13,795 nt of DNA from Cytophagaceae bacterium. GTDB taxonomy: Bacteria; Bacteroidota; Bacteroidia; Cytophagales; Spirosomataceae. Position numbers and translations under genes: made by a program. Of the stretch, positions 6,998 through 12,527 are shown piece by piece. The notes beneath the pieces were generated by a model. The model worked only from the letters and a program-made list of their open reading frames with translations. It was not told where the DNA came from and did not search any database. Numbering within the stretch: position 1 is the stretch's first letter; each line of letters starts with the position of its first letter. The stretch is taken from NCBI GenBank assembly GCA_947471105.1, contig CANIYB010000029.1, positions 1-13,795 of the forward strand, written 5' to 3'.

Positions 6998-7531
6998 TTA
7001 TTCAGGTCGCTCAGACAAAGTCTTCACGATTCCAGCTAATTTCTTTTCGCCGCTTAATAATGCACTAATGACATTTTTAGCAGGCGATTGCAATAATCCG
7101 ATCACTTCGCCAATCATCTCGTTTTTCGACTTGATATTTTCTAGTGATACTAATTGGCCTTCGCCAATGTATAATCCACCTTCAATGGAAGCCGCCTTGA
7201 ACTTGATTTTGTCTTTACCTGCTTCTTTTTTGAAATCTTTGATCAGTTTAGCAGGTAATTTAGCATCTCCTGGGGAGAAGATAATTCCTGTCATTCCAGT
7301 CAAAACTTCAGCATCTAAAGAACTATAATCTGTTCCCGTTTTAGCTAATGCTTTTGAAATCAACGTGTTTTTGAACACCTTATATTCAACGCCTTTAGTA
7401 AAACACATTCTGCGAAACTGAGTTGCCTCTGCTACAGATAGTCCAGCTGTACTTGCCAAGTAGAAGTACGGAGTTGCCGCGAACTTTTCGCTCAACTCAT
7501 CAATAATCTGATTTTTTTCTTCTCTTGTCAT
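6998..7531 (-). CDS. rplJ: 50S ribosomal protein L10
   Basis: L10 anchors L7/L12 dimers to the 23S rRNA at the base of the stalk. The 177-residue sequence begins MTREEKNQIIDELSEKF and contains the typical FRRMCFTKGVEYKVFKNTL region. The C-terminal part (about 135-177) has the helical L7/L12-binding character expected of the family. The start codon lies 2 bases after the rplA stop, so translation is probably coupled. In proteobacteria L10 represses its own operon by binding a leader just before rplJ. There is no room for that leader here, so any L10 feedback must act elsewhere, for example on the rplK leader. Confidence 0.97.
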   Translation of the reverse strand: MTREEKNQIIDELSEKFAATPYFYLASTAGLSVAEATQFRRMCFTKGVEYKVFKNTLISKALAKTGTDYSSLDAEVLTGMTGIIFSPGDAKLPAKLIKDFKKEAGKDKIKFKAASIEGGLYIGEGQLVSLENIKSKNEMIGEVIGLLQSPAKNVISALLSGEKKLAGIVKTLSERPE

Positions 7532-7533
7532 GA

Positions 7534-8232
7534 TTACAATCCAGTTACTGTCCCTTTATCAATGATAATGCCCGGAGACATCGTCGATGATAAATTGATC
7601 GATTTAACATAAGTTCCTTTAGCAGAAGATGGCTTTAATTTCATCAATGTATTGATTACTTCTAATGCATTATCTACAATTTTATCAGCTCCAAAAGAAA
7701 CCTTACCTATTGAGGTATGGATGATACCAGTTTTGTCAACTTTAAAATCGATTTTACCTGCTTTCACTTCTTTCACTGCATTTCCTACATCCAAAGTCAC
7801 TGTACCCGACTTTGGATTAGGCATCAGACCGCGAGGTCCTAACACACGACCCAAACGGCCTAATTTTGCCATCACGGTTGGCATCGTAATGATTACGTCG
7901 ATATCGGTCCAGCCGCTCTCGATTTTTGCAATGTAATCATCCAATCCCACGTGATCTGCACCGGCTGCTTTTGCCTCCTCTACTTTATCAGGTGAACACA
8001 ATACGAGAACTCGTACGTCTTTACCTGTTCCATGAGGTAGGGCAACCACGCCACGAACCATTTGGTCCGCTTTGCGGGGATCTACTCCTAAGCGAACATC
8101 TATGTCCACAGAGGCATCGAATTTTGTATAAGAAATTTCTTTCAAAATCTCCGCTGCTTTTTCAAGCGAATACGCTTGCGTTGCATCGTATTTTGAAAGG
8201 GCTTCCTTTATTTTCTTCGTAAGTTTTGCCAT
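7534..8232 (-). CDS. rplA: 50S ribosomal protein L1
   Basis: L1 forms the mobile stalk next to the ribosomal E site, binds helices 76-78 of 23S rRNA, and helps release deacylated tRNA. The 232-residue protein shows the family landmarks FDASVDIDVRLGVDPRKADQ, RGVVALPHGTGK, the GRVLGPRGLMPNPKSGTVT signature, and SIGKVSFGADKIVDN. In many bacteria L1 also represses its own mRNA by binding a leader before rplK. The structured rplK leader in this window is the natural place for such control. The gene lies 38 bases after rplK and 2 bases before rplJ. Confidence 0.98.
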   Translation of the reverse strand: MAKLTKKIKEALSKYDATQAYSLEKAAEILKEISYTKFDASVDIDVRLGVDPRKADQMVRGVVALPHGTGKDVRVLVLCSPDKVEEAKAAGADHVGLDDYIAKIESGWTDIDVIITMPTVMAKLGRLGRVLGPRGLMPNPKSGTVTLDVGNAVKEVKAGKIDFKVDKTGIIHTSIGKVSFGADKIVDNALEVINTLMKLKPSSAKGTYVKSINLSSTMSPGIIIDKGTVTGL

Positions 8233-8270
8233 TACCTTTTAATTAAATTGTTAATTTCCGATTATAAAAA

Positions 8271-8708
8271 TCAGAACGGTTTTTCACCGGAAACAGTAAT
8301 TCCCATTGATCGGGCCGTTCCAGCAATCATACTCATTGCTGCCTCGACTGTAAAACAGTTTAAATCAGGCATTTTAGTTTCTGCGATTACTCGCACTTGA
8401 TCCCAAGATACTGATCCAACTTTCTTCAAGTTTGGCTGTGCCGAACCTGACTTCACCTTCGCCGCTTCCAATAATAATATAGGAGCAGGAGGAGTTTTTA
8501 CAACGAAATCAAACGATTTATCCGCATAATAAGTAATTAGGACCGGCAATACTACGCCGTTTTTATCTTGAGTTCTTGCATTAAACTGCTTGCAAAACTC
8601 CATGATATTTAATCCTTTCGAACCTAATGCAGGACCGATGGGTGGTGAAGGATTGGCTTGGCCACCTTTGCATTGAAGCTTTACGTAGCCAGCTATTTCT
8701 TTTGCCAT
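8271..8708 (-). CDS. rplK: 50S ribosomal protein L11
   Basis: L11 binds the GTPase-associated centre of 23S rRNA with L10 and is needed for factor-dependent GTP hydrolysis and RelA-type stringent signalling. The 145-residue protein has the N-terminal signature KLQCKGGQANPSPPIGPALG followed by NIMEFCKQFNART. It ends with the rRNA-binding C-terminal domain and the typical GTARSMGITV segment. It is the first gene of the rplKAJL unit. It is preceded by an unusually long, structured 5' leader of about 160 bases and a strong Bacteroidota-type promoter. Confidence 0.98.
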   Translation of the reverse strand: MAKEIAGYVKLQCKGGQANPSPPIGPALGSKGLNIMEFCKQFNARTQDKNGVVLPVLITYYADKSFDFVVKTPPAPILLLEAAKVKSGSAQPNLKKVGSVSWDQVRVIAETKMPDLNCFTVEAAMSMIAGTARSMGITVSGEKPF

Positions 8709-8867
8709 GTTAAAACATCGTTTATTTAGTGAATTAGAGGTTTATCTGCCAATAAGGGTGGAAGCTTCCTTATCTGATTCCCCTCCGGGTGACCCTCCCG
8801 TGTAACATTACGATCAGGCCCAATCCCCTTTTGAAATTTTCAAAACAGAAATTGCCGCTTTTTAAAC
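8709..8867 (-). promoter_or_regulatory. Structured 5' leader of rplKAJL, candidate autoregulatory RNA
   Basis: The predicted transcript start (about 8867) leaves about 160 untranslated bases before rplK. In transcript order the leader holds an AT-rich palindrome (8829-8845, TTTTGAAA-T-TTTCAAAA) and a CTGAT/ATCAG closing helix (8813-8817 with 8774-8778). That helix encloses a GC-rich hairpin (CGGG...CCCG, 8786-8800). A last hairpin (ATAAGG/CCTTAT, 8752-8773) has a 10-base loop. A GC-rich block in an otherwise AT-rich spacer is unusual here. Ribosomal protein leaders are known at this gene position (L1 in proteobacteria). I infer feedback by L1 or L10, but the ligand cannot be read from sequence. 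Confidence 0.55.
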
Positions 8868-8873
8868 GGACTG

Positions 8874-8904
8874 CAAAATTAGGGCTTTTATTCTAATTTG
8901 CAAA
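8874..8904 (-). promoter_or_regulatory. Strong promoter of rplKAJL
   Basis: On the minus strand TTTG (8904-8901), 19 bases and TAATTTTG (8881-8874) match the Bacteroidota housekeeping sigma consensus TTTG-N19-TAnnTTTG exactly. The boxes lie just past the nusG terminator, so rplKAJL has its own promoter independent of secE-nusG. Confidence 0.8.
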
Positions 8905-8914
8905 TACTTTACAT

Positions 8915-8948
8915 AAAAAAAGTCCTGAAGTTTTCTTCAGGACTTTTT
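8915..8948 (-). terminator. Terminator after nusG
   Basis: The inverted repeat AAAAAGTCCTGAAG / CTTCAGGACTTTTT (14 bp) has a TTTT loop. On the minus strand it continues into a T-run. It lies about 18 bases after the nusG stop and about 10 bases before the rplK promoter, separating the two transcription units. Confidence 0.92.
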
Positions 8949-8966
8949 CCAAATTAAAATTGAAAT

Positions 8967-9563
8967 CTATTTTTCTACTTGAGAGTAATTTAATTCAAGT
9001 GGCGTATTACGGCCAAATATTTTCACCATAACGGATAGCTTCTTGCTGTTCTCATGAATTTCTTCAATCGTTCCCTCAAAAGTAGCGAACGGTCCGTCGA
9101 TGACATGAACAGTTTCTCCTTTGATGAAAGTCACTGATGCAAATTCTTCGATGGCTGCTGACTCGTCAACCTTACCTAAAATACGATTGACTTCCGTTTG
9201 GTTAATCGGCATAGGTCTCTTTACATTGACCTTCACCTTTTTAGTCTTTCCGCCCTCAATCTTCTCTTCCTCGATTACCTCATTGGTTGTTTGTAAAAAG
9301 CCGATTACCCCTGGAGTGGAAGTCAAAATATGACTAACCTCTCCGGCTAAATCTGCTTCAACCATAATATAGCCAGGAAATAAGTTCTTCTCGCGAATGA
9401 CCTTTTTGCCTTTACGAATTTCGTAAATTTTTTCTGTCGGAATTAATATCTGTGGAACTGCTTCAGACACACCTTGGCGCGCTAATTCGTTCTCCATATA
9501 CGTTTTTACCTTTTTTTCTTGTCCTGAAATTGCTCTCAAAACATACCATTTAGTCTCTGCCAT
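8967..9563 (-). CDS. nusG: Transcription termination/antitermination factor NusG
   Basis: NusG binds RNA polymerase as a processivity factor and couples transcription to translation or Rho. The 198-residue protein has an N-terminal NGN domain (WYVLRAISGQEKKVK at about 6-20; KNLFPGYIMVEADL with the conserved Phe-Pro-Gly-Tyr; TPGVIGFL) and a C-terminal KOW domain (about 145-198; VHVIDGPFATFEGTIEEI). Between them is a charged Lys/Glu-rich insertion (about 95-115) longer than in E. coli. It follows secE by about 39 bases and precedes its own terminator. It shares the secE promoter upstream of tRNA-Trp. Confidence 0.97.
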   Translation of the reverse strand: MAETKWYVLRAISGQEKKVKTYMENELARQGVSEAVPQILIPTEKIYEIRKGKKVIREKNLFPGYIMVEADLAGEVSHILTSTPGVIGFLQTTNEVIEEEKIEGGKTKKVKVNVKRPMPINQTEVNRILGKVDESAAIEEFASVTFIKGETVHVIDGPFATFEGTIEEIHENSKKLSVMVKIFGRNTPLELNYSQVEK

Positions 9564-9602
9564 GGCAATTGTTGTTTGTTAAGGACGGGCCTAAACCCTA
9601 AT

Positions 9603-9794
9603 TTAAAATGAACTATAAAATAAATCCAATCCAGTTTTAAAGGCTAAATCAACGATGCCTACCAATAAGGCAAAAATTAATGATGCAACCAAAACCAAAA
9701 TAGAACTTGATTGGAGTTCAGTAAACTTAGGCCAAGTAACATGCTCCGTTACTTCTACCCAAGATTCCTTAATCAAAGATGTTATACTGCTCAT
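9603..9794 (-). CDS. secE: Preprotein translocase subunit SecE
   Basis: SecE clamps SecY and is an essential part of the Sec protein channel in the inner membrane. This is the short single-span form (63 residues). The amphipathic surface helix with the conserved ESWVEVTEHVTWPKFTELQ stretch (including Trp21-Pro22) is followed by one transmembrane segment (about 31-52). The secE-nusG order is conserved across bacteria and supports the call. The gene lies 38 bases downstream of tRNA-Trp on the same strand and is probably cut from a shared transcript. Confidence 0.96.
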   Translation of the reverse strand: MSSITSLIKESWVEVTEHVTWPKFTELQSSSILVLVASLIFALLVGIVDLAFKTGLDLFYSSF

Positions 9795-9832
9795 ATTTTC
9801 ACCGGATTTCCGGTTTTTAAATTATTACATTG

Positions 9833-9903
9833 CACGGGCACAAGGATTCGAACCCTGACCAAAGGTTTTGGAGACCTGCATACTACCATTATACTATGCC
9901 CGT
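9833..9903 (-). tRNA. tRNA-Trp (anticodon CCA)
   Basis: This 71-base gene folds as a full cloverleaf with acceptor stem ACGGGCA/TGCCCGT, discriminator G, anticodon loop CTCCAAA and T-arm CAGGG-TTCGAAT-CCTTG. The D-stem contains two G.U pairs, and the outermost anticodon-stem pair is a C.U mismatch (27-43). No 3' CCA is encoded. It is the first gene of the tRNA-Trp, secE, nusG unit, and its 5' end lies about 10 bases after the promoter -7 box. Confidence 0.96.
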
Positions 9904-9914
9904 AGAAAGGATTG

Positions 9915-9945
9915 CAAATTTAGGTAAAAAATCATAATTAACAAA
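9915..9945 (-). promoter_or_regulatory. Strong promoter of tRNA-Trp-secE-nusG
   Basis: On the minus strand TTTG (9945-9942), 19 bases and TAAATTTG (9922-9915) match the Bacteroidota consensus exactly. The predicted start falls within a few bases of the tRNA-Trp 5' end, so the tRNA leads the transcript. Confidence 0.82.
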
Positions 9946-9969
9946 CCTCCTTTTTTAATTAAAGCCTAC

Positions 9970-10710
9970 CTACCATTGCGAATAGCTCGTAGGTTCTAAG
10001 AATTTACGTACCGTACGCGAATGACTATTGGCATATTTGGCATCTCCTGAAATTCTTTTCCAATCTGGATCAGCTCCAAACTTAGCCCAATTGGCATCCC
10101 GCTCAGCCATGTTTTCAAACGAAACCATGTAACTCAAACAGGGCGTATTTTCGCCTGCTAACACTTCGCCAAAAAACACGTTATGCAAACCTACTTTATC
10201 GAAAACGGCTAATTCCGCGTCATTAAACATGGCAATTTTACGCTTAAGGGCATCTTCATTATAGGCTTCATAGGTCCTCCATTCATAAATTCTGCCCGCT
10301 TGCTTATTAGGCAAAGTCAACGCGGGATGTCCAGCAAATGATTTGGCTAAGTAAATAGAAATTTTCTCAAACATCGGTTTATCTAATCCTACATGCTGAA
10401 AATATGCAGTAGCTGCTTGTTGGTATTCCGCATCTTTCTCCAACGCATCCTTATATCCAGCATAAGCAGAAAGGGATGCAAATGGAATCGCTACGACTAC
10501 GATCGCCGGCTCCGGCTTTCCATAATCCTTGAACACACCCACTTTGGAAACGCCATATTTATTTAGAGCAGGAATTAATGCTTTGGATAAATAATTTTCC
10601 AAAATATTCACCCTTCCACTGAACTTCATTTGATAAGTTCTGATTTCATAAAATTCCTGTGCCATACCCTCATAGGAAATGAACAACAAAAAGAATAATA
10701 ATTTTTTCAT
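9970..10710 (-). CDS. Exported NIPSNAP-family protein
   Basis: This 246-residue protein starts with a signal peptide (MKKLLFFLLFISYEGMAQ). It contains two NIPSNAP-type ferredoxin-like domains, each opening with a characteristic Tyr-Glu-x-Arg-Thr-Tyr motif: YEIRTYQMK (about 21-29) and YEWRTYEAYN (about 143-152). The second domain also has the typical ANWAKFGADPDWKRI segment. Bacterial NIPSNAP proteins are dimeric alpha-beta barrels without a generally established reaction, so no function is assigned. The gene sits between the tuf terminator and the tRNA-Trp promoter, inside a gene block that is normally uninterrupted. It has no convincing promoter or terminator of its own; a perfect AT-rich palindrome lies just before its start. 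Confidence 0.88.
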   Translation of the reverse strand: MKKLLFFLLFISYEGMAQEFYEIRTYQMKFSGRVNILENYLSKALIPALNKYGVSKVGVFKDYGKPEPAIVVVAIPFASLSAYAGYKDALEKDAEYQQAATAYFQHVGLDKPMFEKISIYLAKSFAGHPALTLPNKQAGRIYEWRTYEAYNEDALKRKIAMFNDAELAVFDKVGLHNVFFGEVLAGENTPCLSYMVSFENMAERDANWAKFGADPDWKRISGDAKYANSHSRTVRKFLEPTSYSQW

Positions 10711-10713
10711 AGG

Positions 10714-10731
10714 TAATATTTTTAAATATTA
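10714..10731. repeat. 18-bp perfect AT-rich palindrome before the NIPSNAP gene
   Basis: TAATATTT-TT-AAATATTA is a perfect 8+2+8 inverted repeat in the 23-base spacer between the tuf terminator and the NIPSNAP start. It could be an operator or a leader hairpin. In AT-rich DNA a chance origin is also possible. Confidence 0.5.
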
Positions 10732-10733
10732 GG

Positions 10734-10765
10734 AAAAAAAAAGAGCGGCCAGTGACCGCTCTTTT
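10734..10765 (-). terminator. Terminator after tuf
   Basis: The inverted repeat AAAAGAGCGG / CCGCTCTTTT has a 7-base loop. On the minus strand it is followed by a long T-run. It lies about 20 bases after the tuf stop and separates tuf from the NIPSNAP gene. Confidence 0.92.
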
Positions 10766-10783
10766 CTACATCAACTAAAAAAA

Positions 10784-11971
10784 TTAGTCTAAGATTTCAG
10801 TCACCTGACCTGCACCTACCGTACGACCTCCTTCACGAATCGCGAAACGAAGACCTTTATCCATAGCTACTGGGCTTAATAACGTAACATCAATCGTTAA
10901 GTTATCACCAGGCATACACATCTCAACTCCCGCAGGTAACATGATTTCTCCTGTTACGTCTGTTGTACGGAAATAGAATTGTGGACGATATTTATTAAAG
11001 AATGGAGTGTGACGTCCACCTTCTTCTTTTGACAAGATATAAACCTCTGCTTTGAAGTGAGTATGAGGCTTTACAGAACCTGGCTTACAAATAACCATAC
11101 CACGACGGATATCTGTTTTTTCAACACCACGTAACAATAAACCTACGTTATCTCCAGCTTCTCCACGATCCAAAATCTTACGGAACATCTCAACACCTGT
11201 AACAACAGATTTCAAGTTTTCAGCTCCCATACCTAAGATATCAACCGACTCACCTGAGTTAACAATACCCGTCTCAATACGACCCGTTGCAACTGTACCA
11301 CGACCAGTGATCGAGAATACGTCTTCAACTGGCATCAAGAATGGCTTATCAACATCACGCTTAGGAAGTGGAATCCAGCTATCTACTGCTTCCATCAAAG
11401 CATCAATCGTAGCAACCCACTTAGCATCTCCATTCAATCCACCTAACGCAGATCCTTGGATTACTGGAATGTTATCACCATCAAACTCATAGAATGAAAG
11501 AAGCTCACGGATCTCCATTTCTACTAATTCTAATAATTCTGGATCATCCACCATATCCACTTTGTTCATGAATACAACCAATTGAGGTACACCAACCTGG
11601 CGAGCCAAAAGGATATGCTCACGAGTTTGTGGCATTGGACCATCTGTAGCCGCAACTACCAAGATAGCTCCGTCCATTTGTGCAGCTCCCGTTACCATGT
11701 TCTTCACATAATCCGCGTGACCTGGACAGTCAACGTGTGCATAGTGACGGTTCAACGTAGAATACTCAACGTGTGCCGTGTTAATCGTGATACCACGCTC
11801 TTTTTCTTCTGGAGCAGAGTCAATGGAAGAGAAATCTTTTTTCTCAGCAAGACCTTTTTCAGAAAGAACTTTAGTGATAGCAGCTGTTAAAGTTGTTTTA
11901 CCGTGGTCAACGTGGCCAATAGTACCAATGTTAACGTGGGGTTTACTTCGGTCAAAATTCTCTTTTGCCAT
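10784..11971 (-). CDS. tuf: Elongation factor Tu
   Basis: EF-Tu delivers aminoacyl-tRNA to the ribosomal A site in a GTP-dependent way. The 395-residue length is normal. The G-domain motifs are all present: P-loop GHVDHGKT (19-26), switch I with RGITINTAH, DCPGH, and NKVD. Domains 2 and 3 follow, with the conserved GRGTVATGRIE and GGRHTPF segments, the latter in the region contacted by the T-arm of tRNA. It ends GRTVGAGQVTEILD. The gene is the last of a tRNA-Tyr, tRNA-Gly, tRNA-Thr, tuf unit, matching the tufB arrangement of many bacteria. It starts about 90 bases after tRNA-Thr and is probably processed from the shared transcript. Confidence 0.99.
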   Translation of the reverse strand: MAKENFDRSKPHVNIGTIGHVDHGKTTLTAAITKVLSEKGLAEKKDFSSIDSAPEEKERGITINTAHVEYSTLNRHYAHVDCPGHADYVKNMVTGAAQMDGAILVVAATDGPMPQTREHILLARQVGVPQLVVFMNKVDMVDDPELLELVEMEIRELLSFYEFDGDNIPVIQGSALGGLNGDAKWVATIDALMEAVDSWIPLPKRDVDKPFLMPVEDVFSITGRGTVATGRIETGIVNSGESVDILGMGAENLKSVVTGVEMFRKILDRGEAGDNVGLLLRGVEKTDIRRGMVICKPGSVKPHTHFKAEVYILSKEEGGRHTPFFNKYRPQFYFRTTDVTGEIMLPAGVEMCMPGDNLTIDVTLLSPVAMDKGLRFAIREGGRTVGAGQVTEILD

Positions 11972-12061
11972 GATTATTTAGTTCTTAATTAAGTTATAAA
12001 AAGTTTCAAATGTGTACTTATCCATTCGGCCATTCGCTATTTCCTTCGCTTTCGTGCTAAG

Positions 12062-12133
<72 letters not shown>

Positions 12134-12151
12134 ATTACCTTGCGGCCTTTT

Positions 12152-12208
12152 GTGAATCTCTTTCGATTCACTAAATAAAAATTAGATATGAAGCGTTTTT
12201 TCTTCATA
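12152..12208 (-). promoter_or_regulatory. Two spacer hairpins between tRNA-Gly and tRNA-Thr
   Basis: The 89-base spacer holds two perfect 7-bp inverted repeats: TATGAAG/CTTCATA (12187-12208, 8-base loop) and GTGAATC/GATTCAC (12152-12171, 6-base loop). Neither is followed by a convincing T-run on the minus strand. RNase processing signals are therefore more likely than a terminator, which would cut tuf off from its promoter. Confidence 0.5.
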
Positions 12209-12222
12209 CCCTATTTTATTCG

Positions 12223-12295
12223 AGCGGGAGACGGGGCTCGAACCCGCCACCTATAGCTTGGAAGGCTATCGCTCTACCAAATGAGCTACTCCCGC
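12223..12295 (-). tRNA. tRNA-Gly (anticodon TCC)
   Basis: This 73-base cloverleaf has acceptor GCGGGAG/CTCCCGC with discriminator T, D-arm GCTC...GAGC, anticodon arm ATAGC-CTTCCAA-GCTAT and T-arm GCGGG-TTCGAGC-CCCGT. No CCA is encoded. It is the second tRNA of the tuf unit. Confidence 0.97.
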
Positions 12296-12339
12296 TTAAT
12301 TTACAATCAATTATAAAACAGGCAGTTACGGCTATTTTA

Positions 12340-12425
12340 TGGTGGGGACAGATGGATTCGAACCACCGTAGGCATTCACCAGCAGATTTACAGTCTGCCC
12401 CATTTGGCCGCTCTGGTATATCCCC
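12340..12425 (-). tRNA. tRNA-Tyr (anticodon GTA), CCA encoded
   Basis: This class II tRNA of 86 bases (CCA included) has acceptor GGGGATA/TGTCCCC, discriminator A, anticodon arm GCAGA-CTGTAAA-TCTGC, a long variable arm and T-arm GGTGG-TTCGAAT-CCATC. The 3' CCA is encoded in the DNA, unlike the other three tRNAs of this window. It is the first gene of the tRNA-Tyr-Gly-Thr-tuf transcript. Confidence 0.97.
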
Positions 12426-12436
12426 ATTTTCTTGGT

Positions 12437-12460
12437 TTTCAGCGAAACGTTTTGCTGAAA
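12437..12460. promoter_or_regulatory. 24-bp palindrome at the start of the tRNA-Tyr/tuf transcript
   Basis: The arms TTTCAGCGAAAC and GTTTTGCTGAAA are reverse complements except for one base. The element lies 7 bases after the -7 box, at the predicted transcription start, and 11 bases before tRNA-Tyr. It could be a regulator's operator or a 5' hairpin of the primary transcript removed by RNase P. Confidence 0.6.
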
Positions 12461-12467
12461 TAGTTTG

Positions 12468-12498
12468 CAAAAGTACCTCATTTTTTTATTTCTGCAAA
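12468..12498 (-). promoter_or_regulatory. Strong promoter of tRNA-Tyr-Gly-Thr-tuf
   Basis: On the minus strand TTTG (12498-12495), 19 bases and TACTTTTG (12475-12468) match the Bacteroidota consensus exactly. The boxes lie between the barrel-protein stop and tRNA-Tyr. No terminator is visible between that gene and this promoter. Confidence 0.82.
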
Positions 12499-12527
12499 CA
12501 CCTGACCGAAAAATTTCTGATAAATTT

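Noticed and set aside
8770..8808. A 12-codon upstream open frame (MLHGRVTRRGIR) in the rplK leader
   Set aside because: It lies inside the GC-rich structured block, has no ribosome-binding context and is short enough to be chance.
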